Assembly: GCF_016909495.1 (NCBI RefSeq)
Contig: NZ_JAFBFW010000007.1
Span: forward strand, 124,001 to 188,000
Source: Pantoea coffeiphila
Lineage (GTDB): Bacteria > Pseudomonadota > Gammaproteobacteria > Enterobacterales > Enterobacteriaceae
Reading direction: 5' to 3'
DNA length: 64,000 nt
Both the position numbers and the translations under genes were made by a program. Below, in pieces: positions 54,853 to 63,578 of this stretch. The notes under the pieces were generated by a model, which saw only the letters and a list, made by a program, of their open reading frames with translations, did no database searches and was not told the origin of the DNA. Each line of letters begins with the position of its first letter. Position 1 is the stretch's first letter.

Positions 54853-56055
54853 GTGTTACTCAATCTACTGCATGAATTTCGTGAGTCTAAAAATTCAAAA
54901 ACGCGCAAGCTTAAAACGCTGTACAGATTGATACTGAATCACGGGCCAATAAGGGCAGAGACATTATCGTCACTGGCCCATATCCAGTCGGCAACCTGTG
55001 CAAGATTACTGGATGAATTAAGTAAAAGCGGCCTGATTTCGACCGCCGAACTTGGCGAGTCTACGGGCGGCCGTAAACCCATTCTTTACCAGATCAATTC
55101 AGCGGATGGCTATGTTATTGGCATCGAGATCAGTGATATCTACTCCACCGTGCTATTACTGAATCTGAAACTTGATATTTTAGGCATGGTGAAGGTTCAG
55201 AATAAACGTGTTGAGCCTATAGATCGGATGATTGATGGTTTACTGATTAAAGTTGATGCGCTTTTGTCGGAATATAATTTGACGACGAAGGATATTTTAG
55301 GCATCGGTATTGCGCTGGACCACATTCTTGAGCGGGATAAAACCCCACCCGATCGCTATGAGTCTGAAATTTCAGAAATTCAGAATGTTATCGCAAGCAG
55401 AGTCGGCTGCCTGGTGACTATCGGTAGCGGAATAAATTTTGCGGCTTTAGCGGAATATCGGTTACGGTATAAATCACAAAGTCAGCGATTTTTATTTACC
55501 ACCTGCGATACTGAAATCCGCAGCTGCACTATTATCGACAGCGTACTTTCTCGCCTGCCCATCAGCACCGCCCAGTCTTTTGGGCACACGACAATAGATA
55601 TCAATGGGCTTCACTGTGAATGTGGTTCTGAAGGTTGCCTGAAGCAGTACAGTTCATTGGCGGCAATAAAAAATCAGGTTATACAGCAGCTCCGGCTGGA
55701 TAAAGAATCAGTGATTAATACGTTGGTTAAAGACGAAAGCGAAATTGATTATCATGTCATTTTTCAGGCACTGGCTATGGATGACCCTCTCTGCCAGTCT
55801 GTTTTAGCCGAAGCGGCCCGCTATTATGGTGTGGCAATTGCCAACGCGGTGCTGATATTCCAGCCCGATGTGGTTGTCTGTGGCGGTACGTTAACGCCAA
55901 AGAATAACTTTTTTGCGCTGACTAAAGAAACGATAGAAAGAAAGATATCTGCTTTTCCACATATTAAGACCCGCATATTCTCTGCCAGTGATTCTTATGA
56001 AATCGTTGCTCAAGGGGCGGGTGGGGCAGTATTAGAAAAGTACCTTGAAGAATAA
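54853..56055 (+). CDS. ROK-family transcriptional regulator
   Basis: 400 residues from a GTG (AGGTGG just upstream). N-terminal winged helix (IRAETLSSLAHIQSATCARLLDELSKSGLISTAELGESTGGRKP), then a sugar-kinase-like ROK domain with the zinc motif HCECGSEGCLKQY. GIGIALDH and VVVCGGTLTP fit the fold, although the usual kinase DNDANAAALAE motif is altered (GSGINFAALAEYRL), as in non-kinase regulators. It faces, tail to tail, a nucleoside transporter and purine nucleoside phosphorylase, which it may regulate. Codon use is more AT-rich than the neighbours. Confidence 0.8.
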   Translation: MLLNLLHEFRESKNSKTRKLKTLYRLILNHGPIRAETLSSLAHIQSATCARLLDELSKSGLISTAELGESTGGRKPILYQINSADGYVIGIEISDIYSTVLLLNLKLDILGMVKVQNKRVEPIDRMIDGLLIKVDALLSEYNLTTKDILGIGIALDHILERDKTPPDRYESEISEIQNVIASRVGCLVTIGSGINFAALAEYRLRYKSQSQRFLFTTCDTEIRSCTIIDSVLSRLPISTAQSFGHTTIDINGLHCECGSEGCLKQYSSLAAIKNQVIQQLRLDKESVINTLVKDESEIDYHVIFQALAMDDPLCQSVLAEAARYYGVAIANAVLIFQPDVVVCGGTLTPKNNFFALTKETIERKISAFPHIKTRIFSASDSYEIVAQGAGGAVLEKYLEE

Positions 56056-56079
56056 AGAACGCTATCCATTGGGATTAAA

Positions 56080-56124
56080 CTGACAGATAACTGCGGGATG
56101 TGCAGGTATCTGTCAGAGTTTTTT
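56080..56124 (+). terminator. Strong terminator after the ROK gene
   Basis: A long stem CTGACAGATA / TATCTGTCAG with an inner CTGC/GCAG helix (56080-56116) followed by AGTTTTTT. It also lies at the end of the minus-strand transporter gene. Confidence 0.85.
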
Positions 56125-56127
56125 CTA

Positions 56128-57369
56128 TTAGCAGGCAGATGCTTCTTCTTTGTGATGGTAGTGGAAGGTAAAGTAAAAAATAACGGACAGAACGGCAGTG
56201 TAAGCCGCGAAAACCAGCCAAATTGTCGGCCAGTCCTTCACGCCATCAATACTGAAATAGTCAACGACCCGCCCGCTCAGTATCGCGCCAAAGTAAGCGC
56301 CAACGCCATTCACCATGGTCATAAAGAGCCCCTGTGCGCTGGCTCTCATTCGGGTATCGACGGTTTTTTCGATAAAAATAGAACCTGATATGTTAAAGAA
56401 ATCAAAAGCACAGCCATACACAATCATCGACAGAATTAAAAACAGTAAGCCAATTGCTGAAGGATCGCCTAAGGCGAAGAAGCCAAATCGTAGCGTCCAG
56501 GCAAGCATGCTGAGCAACATGACCGTTTTAATGCCGTAGCGTTTTAAAACAAAGGGAATCGCCAGGATAAAACAGACCTCTGCCATTTGTGAAATCGACA
56601 GCAGCAGAGAAGGGTACTGAACAATCAGGCTGTCCTGATAATCAGGATTCCGGGCGAAGTCATGCAGGAACGGGCTGCCAAACGTATTGGTAATCTGTAA
56701 AACCGCACCTAACAGCAGGGAAAAAAGGAAGAACACCACCATGATGGGTTGCTTAAACAACACCAGGGCATCCAAACCTAACTTGCTTCCTAAGCCGGAG
56801 GTGATGGCTTTTTTTACCACTGGGATGTGCGGGAGCGTCAGGGAATAGACAGCGAGTAACAAAGAACAACCGCCAGCAATGTACAGCTGATTGCTGCTTA
56901 ATTCGAATTTCAACAGGCTGATCAGCCACATGGCAATGATAAAACCGACCGTGCCGTAGACGCGAACCGGGGGAAAGTTCGTTACGGAGTCGAGCTGATA
57001 CTGGGATAGTGAAGAGTAGCTGATTGAGTTTGACAGAGCGATGGTCGGCATAAATGCCATCGCATTGATCATCATGACCAGGAACATCACCGTCGGGTCG
57101 GTTACCGATGCCGCGTAAAACAGTGTTCCAGCGCAAACTAGATGGCAAATCATATATAGTCGATTCGCCGGGATATATTTGTCGGCGATAATACCTATAA
57201 TCCCCGGCATCAAAATAGCGGCAATGCCTTTTGAGCTGTATACGATCCCCACTTCTGCACCGGAGAAGTTTAGCGTTCTCATCATATAGGCACCCAGCGT
57301 CACCAGCCAGCATCCCCAGATAAAATACTGCATGAATAACATTATTTTTAAACGGTATCTAATGTCCAT
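56128..57369 (-). CDS. Nucleoside:H+ symporter (NupG/XapB family MFS)
   Basis: 413 residues, twelve helices. FMQYFIWGCWLVTLGAYMMRTLNFSGAEVGIVYSSKGIAAILMPGIIGIIADKYIPANRLYMICH is characteristic of NupG/XapB, as are FPPVRVYGTVGFI and SGSIFIEKTVDTRMRASAQGLFMTMVNGVGAYFGA. It imports purine nucleosides such as xanthosine with protons. It lies 138 bases after the phosphorylase stop on the same strand. XapB in E. coli has 418 residues. Confidence 0.87.
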   Translation of the reverse strand: MDIRYRLKIMLFMQYFIWGCWLVTLGAYMMRTLNFSGAEVGIVYSSKGIAAILMPGIIGIIADKYIPANRLYMICHLVCAGTLFYAASVTDPTVMFLVMMINAMAFMPTIALSNSISYSSLSQYQLDSVTNFPPVRVYGTVGFIIAMWLISLLKFELSSNQLYIAGGCSLLLAVYSLTLPHIPVVKKAITSGLGSKLGLDALVLFKQPIMVVFFLFSLLLGAVLQITNTFGSPFLHDFARNPDYQDSLIVQYPSLLLSISQMAEVCFILAIPFVLKRYGIKTVMLLSMLAWTLRFGFFALGDPSAIGLLFLILSMIVYGCAFDFFNISGSIFIEKTVDTRMRASAQGLFMTMVNGVGAYFGAILSGRVVDYFSIDGVKDWPTIWLVFAAYTAVLSVIFYFTFHYHHKEEASAC

Positions 57370-57507
57370 AAAAGCTCCGGCCGGGACAGTGCGCTATGTA
57401 TTTTGATGGATGACTGATTAACTCAATCATCATAATGAAATGACCACAGGTGCTGTATATCTGGTGCCGTTAGCACCTGTGGATTAATTAATAAACTGCC
57501 GTCAGGG

Positions 57508-58326
57508 TCAGAATCGCTTAATGACCTCAGTCACCAGATTCAGGAAGGTTGATTTCACTCTTTCTGCTGTTTCAATCACCTCATCATGGCTCAGTGGCTG
57601 ATCCAAAATACCGCACGCCATATTGGTCAGGCACGAAATCCCCACCGTCTTAATCTGGGAATGATGCGCAACCAGTGCCTCTGGCACCGTTGACATTCCT
57701 ACCGCGTCTGCGCCAAGGGTTCTGATCATGCGGATCTCTGCCGGTGTTTCATACGTTGGGCCGGTCCACCAGGCATAAACGCCTTCACGAAGTGATACCC
57801 CTTGCTCCTGAGCGACATCCTTAATTGTCTGGCGAAGTGATTTGTTATACACCTCGCTAACGTCTAAGAAGCGGGTTCCCAGTTCCGGGTTATTCGGCCC
57901 CATCAGTGGATTCGCCGCCGTTAAATTAATATGGTCGGTGATCAGCATCAGGTCGCCAGGATTAAACGCTTTATTGACCGCACCGCAGGCATTGGTGATG
58001 ATTAATTTTTCAACGCCTAACGCTTTCATTACCCGCACCGGGAAAGTGACCTGTTCCAGCGAAAACCCTTCGTAATAATGGAAACGCCCCTTCATTGCCA
58101 CAACGGTTTTATCGGCAATGGTGCCGATAACCATTTCATTGGCGTGCCCAACCGCTTCTGACTTCGCAAAGTGCGGGATCGCGCTGTAAGGAATACGTAC
58201 GGCATTTTGCAGCGTGTCTGCAAATGGACCCAGACCGGACCCCAAAATAATACCGACGGTGGGCTTGAGGTCGGTGTGTTCTTGAATAAATTTCAGGCTT
58301 TCTAAAATATCATCTGTCTGGTGCAT
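57508..58326 (-). CDS. Purine nucleoside phosphorylase (XapA/PunA type)
   Basis: 272 residues from the ATG at 58326 (GGAGAG upstream). GIILGSGLGP (phosphate loop, about 25-34), MKGRFHYYEG, ITNACGAVN, YAWWTGPTYETPAEIRMIRTLGADAVGMSTVPEALVA and MACGI with a late asparagine are all present, the trimeric PNP-I pattern. It splits inosine, guanosine and probably xanthosine with phosphate to base and ribose-1-phosphate. In E. coli xapA and xapB form one operon with LysR-type XapR; here a ROK regulator is nearby instead. Confidence 0.9.
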   Translation of the reverse strand: MHQTDDILESLKFIQEHTDLKPTVGIILGSGLGPFADTLQNAVRIPYSAIPHFAKSEAVGHANEMVIGTIADKTVVAMKGRFHYYEGFSLEQVTFPVRVMKALGVEKLIITNACGAVNKAFNPGDLMLITDHINLTAANPLMGPNNPELGTRFLDVSEVYNKSLRQTIKDVAQEQGVSLREGVYAWWTGPTYETPAEIRMIRTLGADAVGMSTVPEALVAHHSQIKTVGISCLTNMACGILDQPLSHDEVIETAERVKSTFLNLVTEVIKRF

Positions 58327-58591
58327 GACGGCTCTCCGCAAGAGTTCGTAATTGAATTTACGGCGATTATATCGTCGGCTGGAGGAGGGGTAAGCGATCT
58401 TGATCTCATTTTAAGAAAAAGTGGTGTCAATGGACAAACCGGGGTGGGTTGTGACGCTTACCACAGCAAAAAAGGTACGCGCAGGCTGCGAATAGCGCCC
58501 TGATGCTGAATGCCAGGAGGGGTTTCACGTTGAGTTTGTGCGCCGGTATGACAGCCGCGGACAGCATCCCGGCGTTTGTTTCGCGCATAGC

Positions 58592-58621
58592 AAAAAACCC
58601 GCTTAAGTTTCCTTAAGCGGG
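58592..58621 (-). terminator. Terminator of the tRNA-Asn transcript
   Basis: CCCGCTTAAG and CTTAAGCGGG pair with a 4-base loop, followed on the minus strand by TTTTTT. It sits 13 bases beyond the tRNA 3' end. Confidence 0.9.
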
Positions 58622-58633
58622 CTTCTCTAAATA

Positions 58634-58709
58634 TGGCTCCTCTGACTGGACTCGAACCAGTGACATACGGATTAACAGTCCGCCGTTCTACCGACTGAAC
58701 TACAGAGGA
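58634..58709 (-). tRNA. asn: tRNA-Asn (anticodon GUU)
   Basis: The minus strand reads TCCTCTGTAGTTCAGTCGG, then the anticodon arm with GTT, the T arm GGTTCGAGTCC and the 3' end GGAGCCA; 76 bases with a complete CCA. All arms pair. It is encoded between the nucleoside genes and mtfA. E. coli has asnT next to mtfA. Asn tRNA genes are frequent integration sites for islands, but no direct repeat or integrase is seen here. Confidence 0.97.
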
Positions 58710-58809
58710 ATCGTGTGAACGAGGCGCATATTAGCGATCTGCCTGTTACCTGTCAACAGCAAAAGTAGCGGTGCTATCTGAATGGCGTAGTTTGCAGCAG
58801 TCCGTTGTT

Positions 58810-59604
58810 TTAATGCACAATTCCATCCGGGTTTTGCTGTTCTAACGTGAGTTCCAAACGCTGATAGGGGTCCTGGCGATAAAACTGGCGCAGCCGCGCG
58901 TAAACCTGCGGGAATCTCACCAGCAGCAGTTCCGGGGCGCTGAAGAAATACTCCGACAGCACGGCGAAGCATTCCGCGGGATCGCTGGCCGCATAGGCAT
59001 CAATGGTCGCCGCGTTTTCTCCAACCAGATCGACTTCTTCCTGAATTGCGTTCATCGCCGCCAGCATATCGCGCTCCCAGCCGGCAACGTCACGGAGTGC
59101 CATGGCCGGAATACCGGTTGACTCGCCGCTGCCGTGTGCGTCCAGCTTGTGTGCCACCTCGTGGATCACCAGGTTATAACCGGAGCGGTCAAAAGAATCC
59201 TGAATATCCAGCCAGTTAAGTACGATCGGACCCTGTTCCCAGCTCTGACCGGACTGCACCATGCGCTCGCGGTGAACCAGGCCAAACTCATCCTGCCATT
59301 CGTCATCAACCATAAAAGGGGTAGGGTAAACCAGCACTTCCAGAAAGCCATCCAGCCAGTCGTAGCCGAGGTTGAGCACGGGAAGGCAAAACAACAGTGC
59401 CAGACGGCACCGCTTCAACTCGTCCAGTTCAAGATTCTGTAAGCCAACAAGACGTTTCTGACGCAAAAAGCGTGCGGCGAGCGCGATCAGTGTCTGACGT
59501 TCATCCTCATTGAGCGGAGCGAGCAGGGGGATCTCAAGCGCCTGTTGCCAGGGTAATCCACTGGTCGCTGCGTCATCATCGCTTTTCCACGGCCATTTGA
59601 TCAT
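58810..59604 (-). CDS. mtfA: MtfA (DgsA/Mlc anti-repressor, zinc peptidase)
   Basis: 264 residues from the ATG at 59604 (E. coli MtfA has 265); the open frame beyond it to 59766 is unrelated. [47 protein letters not shown] and the [13 protein letters not shown] zinc site (H148-E149-x-x-H152) match the family. It binds Mlc (DgsA), releasing repression of ptsG, and is a soluble metallopeptidase in its own right. Synteny with the downstream tRNA-Asn agrees with E. coli. The weak ribosome site is GGGGG 11 bases upstream. Confidence 0.94.
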   Translation of the reverse strand: MIKWPWKSDDDAATSGLPWQQALEIPLLAPLNEDERQTLIALAARFLRQKRLVGLQNLELDELKRCRLALLFCLPVLNLGYDWLDGFLEVLVYPTPFMVDDEWQDEFGLVHRERMVQSGQSWEQGPIVLNWLDIQDSFDRSGYNLVIHEVAHKLDAHGSGESTGIPAMALRDVAGWERDMLAAMNAIQEEVDLVGENAATIDAYAASDPAECFAVLSEYFFSAPELLLVRFPQVYARLRQFYRQDPYQRLELTLEQQNPDGIVH

Positions 59605-59803
59605 GCTGATATTGCCCCCATGCGCTAATGAATTCCTCTTACACCATGCCGCAGCCGCACAAATGCTGCAACGGGTTAATACACATTGCATGAAATTTGA
59701 GCGGCTGACGGGTGTGATGCTGATGAAAGTTGCCAAAACTGATGGCAAATTGAGGGGGATATTCAACCAGTTATATTAGGAATTGTCTGTGACGAAGCGC
59801 AAA

Positions 59804-59827
59804 CGACGCTGAAAAACTTCAGCGTCG
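59804..59827 (-). terminator. Hairpin after the phage-type gene
   Basis: CGACGCTGAA and TTCAGCGTCG form a perfect 10-base stem with an AAAC loop, 18 bases beyond the minus-strand stop at 59845. The following T-run is short (GCGTTTG). Confidence 0.5.
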
Positions 59828-59844
59828 CGCATCATTCACAACGG

Positions 59845-60501
59845 TCAGATTCGTTCAAAGTCGATGACCCAGACCCAGGGATTCACTTCCCAACTGGTAC
59901 CGCCATACTGCGCGGTCCATGCCTTGCGGTAGGCTTCTTTTGGAGAGTCGGTTTCGCTCTGCATAGTAAAGAAGTTATTTAAAAAATGGCTGTCGAACTG
60001 TACGCCTTCAGCGATGATGTCATCGTCACTGATATCCTGGATTTTTTCCACACGCAGACGGGTGATCAACAGGTCAATACGGCTGGCCCAGCGCGGCATA
60101 TGAATACCTGCCTGCCAGCCGGGATGGCCTACGCCATCTTCACTGCCCCAGGCGCTGGTATCGGCACGGTAGCGGCAATACTTGCGGTCTTTGAACGCCG
60201 CAGGGTCCTGCTGATAGCGTGCAACGTCTTCAGGGGCAATAACCGGCCCGCGCCAGGTTTCCCGCACCCATAACCGATCGCCCGGCTGGCCGTGCGGGCT
60301 GTGGTGGCTGATGTTCTCCATGCTCATTACCAGGTTTCCTTGCAGGTGGTTACGCTTTACATCAATGCCGTAACAGCCTTCATGATTATCCTGAACCGGT
60401 CCGAAAGGTTGGGATTTCATGATGCGCCGGGTCTGGCTTTGACGGCCAGAGAGCAGGGCGCGCACCCGTTGATCGCTGAACAAAATCGGGCGTTCTTTCA
60501 T
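59845..60501 (-). CDS. Phage-type protein of unknown function (ASCH-like morphogenetic protein group)
   Basis: 218 residues. RPILFSDQRVRALLSGRQSQTRRIMKSQPFGP, GQPGDRLWVRETWRGP and LRVEKIQDISDDDIIAEGV are hallmark pieces of a protein common in lambdoid prophages, often called a morphogenetic protein and resembling ASCH-like RNA-binding folds. No other phage gene surrounds it, so it looks like a lone survivor or a separately acquired cargo gene. It lies about 1.1 kb from tRNA-Asn. Precise function unknown. Confidence 0.7.
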   Translation of the reverse strand: MKERPILFSDQRVRALLSGRQSQTRRIMKSQPFGPVQDNHEGCYGIDVKRNHLQGNLVMSMENISHHSPHGQPGDRLWVRETWRGPVIAPEDVARYQQDPAAFKDRKYCRYRADTSAWGSEDGVGHPGWQAGIHMPRWASRIDLLITRLRVEKIQDISDDDIIAEGVQFDSHFLNNFFTMQSETDSPKEAYRKAWTAQYGGTSWEVNPWVWVIDFERI

Positions 60502-61095
60502 GGGATAACCTCTATATCTTTCTCAACCAAACCAGTCACATAGTTAAAATGAAAACACAATGCGGAGAACTCCTAACTTAAACCTTTAACACCAATCAGG
60601 GGCATTTATTTGGTAAAACATCAGTAAAATTTACTAAAAATAACTGCAAGGATAAATGCTGCTGATGGCGATGTACTGGCGGTAAAGTGGCCGTTTTCAG
60701 GCGGCATGCCGACGTCATTTTTGCAGCGTAACATATTTTACATGTTGCTTAATTACAATGTCTTAAAGCAGTGCGGCATTTTTAAAATATTCAGAAAAGT
60801 GTGGAGCTTACCTGGAAGGGGTAATGTAAAGCAAACGATAATCTTTGCCATGAGTCGACAGGTGAAACGTTTCGTTACCTTTGCGCTGTATTATGACTGC
60901 TTAATGATTTGCGCAAAATTAAAGCGGTATATTTAAGCCGCAGAAAGTACCAGCTTGCAATCAAGCTGTAACATAATGAATACATGTACTATATAGTGAT
61001 GGAGGTCTCATTTTTACCACCATGCCACAGCTCTTTAGTCGTGGTCTGACGCCACCAGGATCTCAACAAGTCCAAAGAATGAAGGAGAGTCTATT
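60502..61095. other. Long intergenic region before yedJ
   Basis: Nearly 600 AT-rich bases with no convincing gene. It holds the promoter of the phage-type gene near 60560, a perfect dyad CAGCTTG-CAAT-CAAGCTG at 60951-60968 and a likely yedJ promoter near TATATAGTG (about 60990). An open frame of 76 codons at 60706-60936 has no ribosome site or recognisable content. Confidence 0.4.
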
Positions 61096-61788
61096 ATGCT
61101 GAACACCTGGCAATCGCGCTTCGAACAGTGGCTACATCAGAGCTGGCAGAAAGAAGATAAAGCGCATGATGTGGCTCATTTGGCGCGCGTATGGCAAACC
61201 GCACAGCGCATTATGCAGGGAAGCGAGGCCGACCCGCTGGTGGTTTTGACCAGCTGCTATTTTCACGACATTGTTAACTTACCGAAAAACCACCCGGAGC
61301 GGCATCTGGCTTCTGCCCAGGCGGCGGAAGAAGCCCGACGGGTTCTGCTGACGGAGTTTCCGGACTTTCCTTCAGAAAAAATTGCCGCCGTAATGCACGC
61401 GGTTCACGCCCATAGTTTTAGCGCCGCCGTGACGCCAGAGACGCTGGAAGCAAAAATCGTACAGGATGCGGATCGTCTGGAATCTCTGGGCGCTATTGGC
61501 CTGGCGCGCGTATTTTATGTCTCCGGCGCGCTGGGGCGTTCGCTGTTTGACAGCCATGATCCATTGGCCCGCGAAAGGCCGCTGGATGATGCCGAATGGG
61601 CGCTGGATCATTTCCAAAAAAAGCTGCTTAAGCTGCCGCAAACTATGCAGACCGCCGAAGGCAAACGTCTGGCAGAAATCAATGCAGATTTTTTGGTGGC
61701 CTATATGGCAAAACTCTGTGCGGAACTACAGGGGGATTTCTGCGGCACGGATCGACAGGTACTGGCTGAGTTTGCGGTTAGCCACTGA
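61096..61788 (+). CDS. yedJ: HD-domain phosphohydrolase YedJ
   Basis: 230 residues (E. coli YedJ has 231). The HD metal site is complete: [33 protein letters not shown] and [28 protein letters not shown]. The match to YedJ continues to the end ([29 protein letters not shown]). Metal-dependent phosphohydrolase of unsettled substrate. AAGGAGAG precedes the ATG. In E. coli the order is yedA-vsr-dcm-yedJ; here vsr and yedA are 1.3 kb further on. Confidence 0.93.
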   Translation: MLNTWQSRFEQWLHQSWQKEDKAHDVAHLARVWQTAQRIMQGSEADPLVVLTSCYFHDIVNLPKNHPERHLASAQAAEEARRVLLTEFPDFPSEKIAAVMHAVHAHSFSAAVTPETLEAKIVQDADRLESLGAIGLARVFYVSGALGRSLFDSHDPLARERPLDDAEWALDHFQKKLLKLPQTMQTAEGKRLAEINADFLVAYMAKLCAELQGDFCGTDRQVLAEFAVSH

Positions 61789-61869
61789 TATATTAAATTT
61801 TTATGACAGTATGGTTAAATTTAGCTTAACAGGCTAATTTGATGTGTAAATTTATCAGGAGATTCAACA

Positions 61870-62118
61870 ATGACTGAGACAGTAAGCCTGACGTTAAAGA
61901 TCGATCCTGTATTAAAAGAAACACTGAAAGCCATTGCGCTGGAAAATCAGACTTCGGTCAGTCAGGAAGTGACCCGCCGTCTGCTGATCACGCTTGAAGG
62001 GGCAAAAGAACCGGAAGTGGATAATCAGGATACGGCTGAAGAACTGTCAGAACAGCTGAGCGCAGCAGAACTGAAGCAGGTCCGCGCGCTGCTGAAAAAG
62101 AGTAAAAAGAAAAAATAA
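61870..62118 (+). CDS. Small ribbon-helix-helix-like protein
   Basis: 82 residues with AGGAG before the ATG. VSLTLKIDPVLKETLKAIALENQTSVSQEVTRRLLITLEG has the strand-helix-helix pattern of Arc/MetJ-type DNA-binding proteins, and the tail is highly charged (KKSKKKK). It might be a small regulator or an orphan antitoxin; no toxin partner is next to it. Followed by a terminator, so it is monocistronic. Confidence 0.6.
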   Translation: MTETVSLTLKIDPVLKETLKAIALENQTSVSQEVTRRLLITLEGAKEPEVDNQDTAEELSEQLSAAELKQVRALLKKSKKKK

Positions 62119-62150
62119 GCGCTGAGGACGTTTCGTGTATCCGCTGCGAT

Positions 62151-62183
62151 TAACGCCCCTTGTCGTGAGGGGCGTTATGTTTA
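62151..62183 (+). terminator. Terminator after the ribbon-helix-helix gene
   Basis: TAACGCCCCT and AGGGGCGTTA pair around a 7-base loop, followed by TGTTTATC. It ends the short transcript 32 bases after the stop. Confidence 0.75.
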
Positions 62184-62337
62184 TCTCTATTTCAGTGTTT
62201 TGAACAATTCATGCACCGACGGTTTGTCGCTGTGCCTGTGCCACTTCCCTGGCGATTGTCTCACCGTTGTGACTGACAACGCTCTTACTGCGGTACCTGT
62301 CTCACTCCCGCAGCGATTATCATCATCAGGCGATAAT

Positions 62338-63006
62338 TTATGATTTTCCCTCAGCGTCTTCATCACCGTAATACAACACGCCCAGTTTAATTAACGGACG
62401 GCCCTGGCTTTTGCGATGCAGGTTGCTGTCGCGCAGCGAATAGACGCAGCCGCAGTATTCCTGCTGATAAAACCGTTCGCGCTTGCTGATTTCGATCATG
62501 CGCGCCGCGCCGCCTTTTTTGCGCCAGTTGTAATCCCAGTAGCTGATGCCCTCATAAGGCGCGGCCGCCCGGTCACCGCAGTCGTTAATCTGCTGCATAT
62601 TCTTCCAGCGTGAAATACCCAGTGAACTGGAGATGACCGGAAAACCGTTCTCATAGGCGTAAAGCGCGGTGCGCTCAAAACGCATATCAAAGCACATGGT
62701 GCAGCGCACACCGCGCTCCGGTTCCCACTCCATGCCTTTTGCCCGCGCAAACCAGTTATCGGTGTCGTAATCGGCATCGACAAACGGAATACCGTGCTGC
62801 TCGGCAAAGCGGATATTTTCCTCTTTGCGCAGTAGGTACTCTTTCTGCGGATGAATATTCGGGTTGTAGAAGAAGATGGTGTAATCAATGCCTGATGCCT
62901 GCAGGGCTTCCATCACTTCACCAGAGCAGGGGGCGCAGCAGGAATGCAGCAGCAGTTTATTCGCGCCTTTCGGCAAAGTGAGTTTATCTCGTTCAACAGT
63001 GCTCAT
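62338..63006 (-). CDS. queH: Epoxyqueuosine reductase QueH
   Basis: 222 residues. [14 protein letters not shown] contains the vicinal Cys23-Cys24, [16 protein letters not shown] contains C102 and C105, and QEYCGCVYS is near the end, the cysteine pattern of QueH (formerly DUF208). QueH performs the last step of queuosine tRNA synthesis by a non-cobalamin route, unrelated to QueG. The neighbouring intergenic DNA (62184-62337) shows no gene. Monocistronic. Confidence 0.92.
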   Translation of the reverse strand: MSTVERDKLTLPKGANKLLLHSCCAPCSGEVMEALQASGIDYTIFFYNPNIHPQKEYLLRKEENIRFAEQHGIPFVDADYDTDNWFARAKGMEWEPERGVRCTMCFDMRFERTALYAYENGFPVISSSLGISRWKNMQQINDCGDRAAAPYEGISYWDYNWRKKGGAARMIEISKRERFYQQEYCGCVYSLRDSNLHRKSQGRPLIKLGVLYYGDEDAEGKS

Positions 63007-63107
63007 TAAATCAGATCCACTTTAACTGGAATTTTGGCTAAGTGTAGAGGCATCCTGCGCGACAATAAAGCGCTATACTCAAACGTTGTTGCCAAAGGAA
63101 GATCAGG

Positions 63108-63575
63108 ATGGCTGACGTACATAAACCCGACGTGCGTAGTAAAAATATGCGAGCGATCCGAACCCGCGACACCGCGATTGAACAGCGCGTGGCGGAGCTG
63201 CTGGGCGAACTGGACATCACTTTTCGCGCGCAGGACAAATCGCTGCCCGGCAGGCCCGATTTTGTTTTGCCGGACTATCGGGCAATCATTTTTGTTCACG
63301 GCTGTTTCTGGCACCATCATCATTGCCACTTATTTAAGATGCCCGCCACGCGTACGGCGTTCTGGATGGGGAAAATTGACAGTAACGTAGCGCGCGATAA
63401 ACGCTATATTGCTGAGCTTACCGACGGCGGCTGGAAGGTGCTACTGGTCTGGGAGTGTTCGCTGCGCGGTAAAACGCGGCTGGAAGAACAGGCGCTGAGC
63501 GCCCGTCTTGAAGAGTGGATCTGCGCCGCTGAAGGCAACGGCGAGATCGATGAAAAAGGCATTCACCAGCTTTAA
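63108..63575 (+). CDS. vsr: DNA mismatch endonuclease Vsr (very short patch repair)
   Basis: 155 residues. RSKNMRAIRTRDTAIEQRVAELL, PGRPDFVLPDYRAIIFVHGCFWHHHHC and WMGKIDSNVARDKRYI match Vsr; D51, H64, H69 and D97 occupy the catalytic positions of the E. coli enzyme. It nicks T:G mismatches formed when Dcm-methylated cytosine deaminates. In E. coli the gene overlaps dcm; here the upstream neighbour is queH on the other strand and no dcm lies within the window. Confidence 0.95.
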   Translation: MADVHKPDVRSKNMRAIRTRDTAIEQRVAELLGELDITFRAQDKSLPGRPDFVLPDYRAIIFVHGCFWHHHHCHLFKMPATRTAFWMGKIDSNVARDKRYIAELTDGGWKVLLVWECSLRGKTRLEEQALSARLEEWICAAEGNGEIDEKGIHQL

Positions 63576-63578
63576 CGG

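Noticed and set aside
58634..58709. tRNA-Asn as a currently occupied island attachment site
   Set aside because: No integrase and no second copy of the tRNA 3' end was found within the window.
60706..60936. 76-codon open frame before yedJ
   Set aside because: No Shine-Dalgarno site, no family resemblance and AT-rich random-looking composition.
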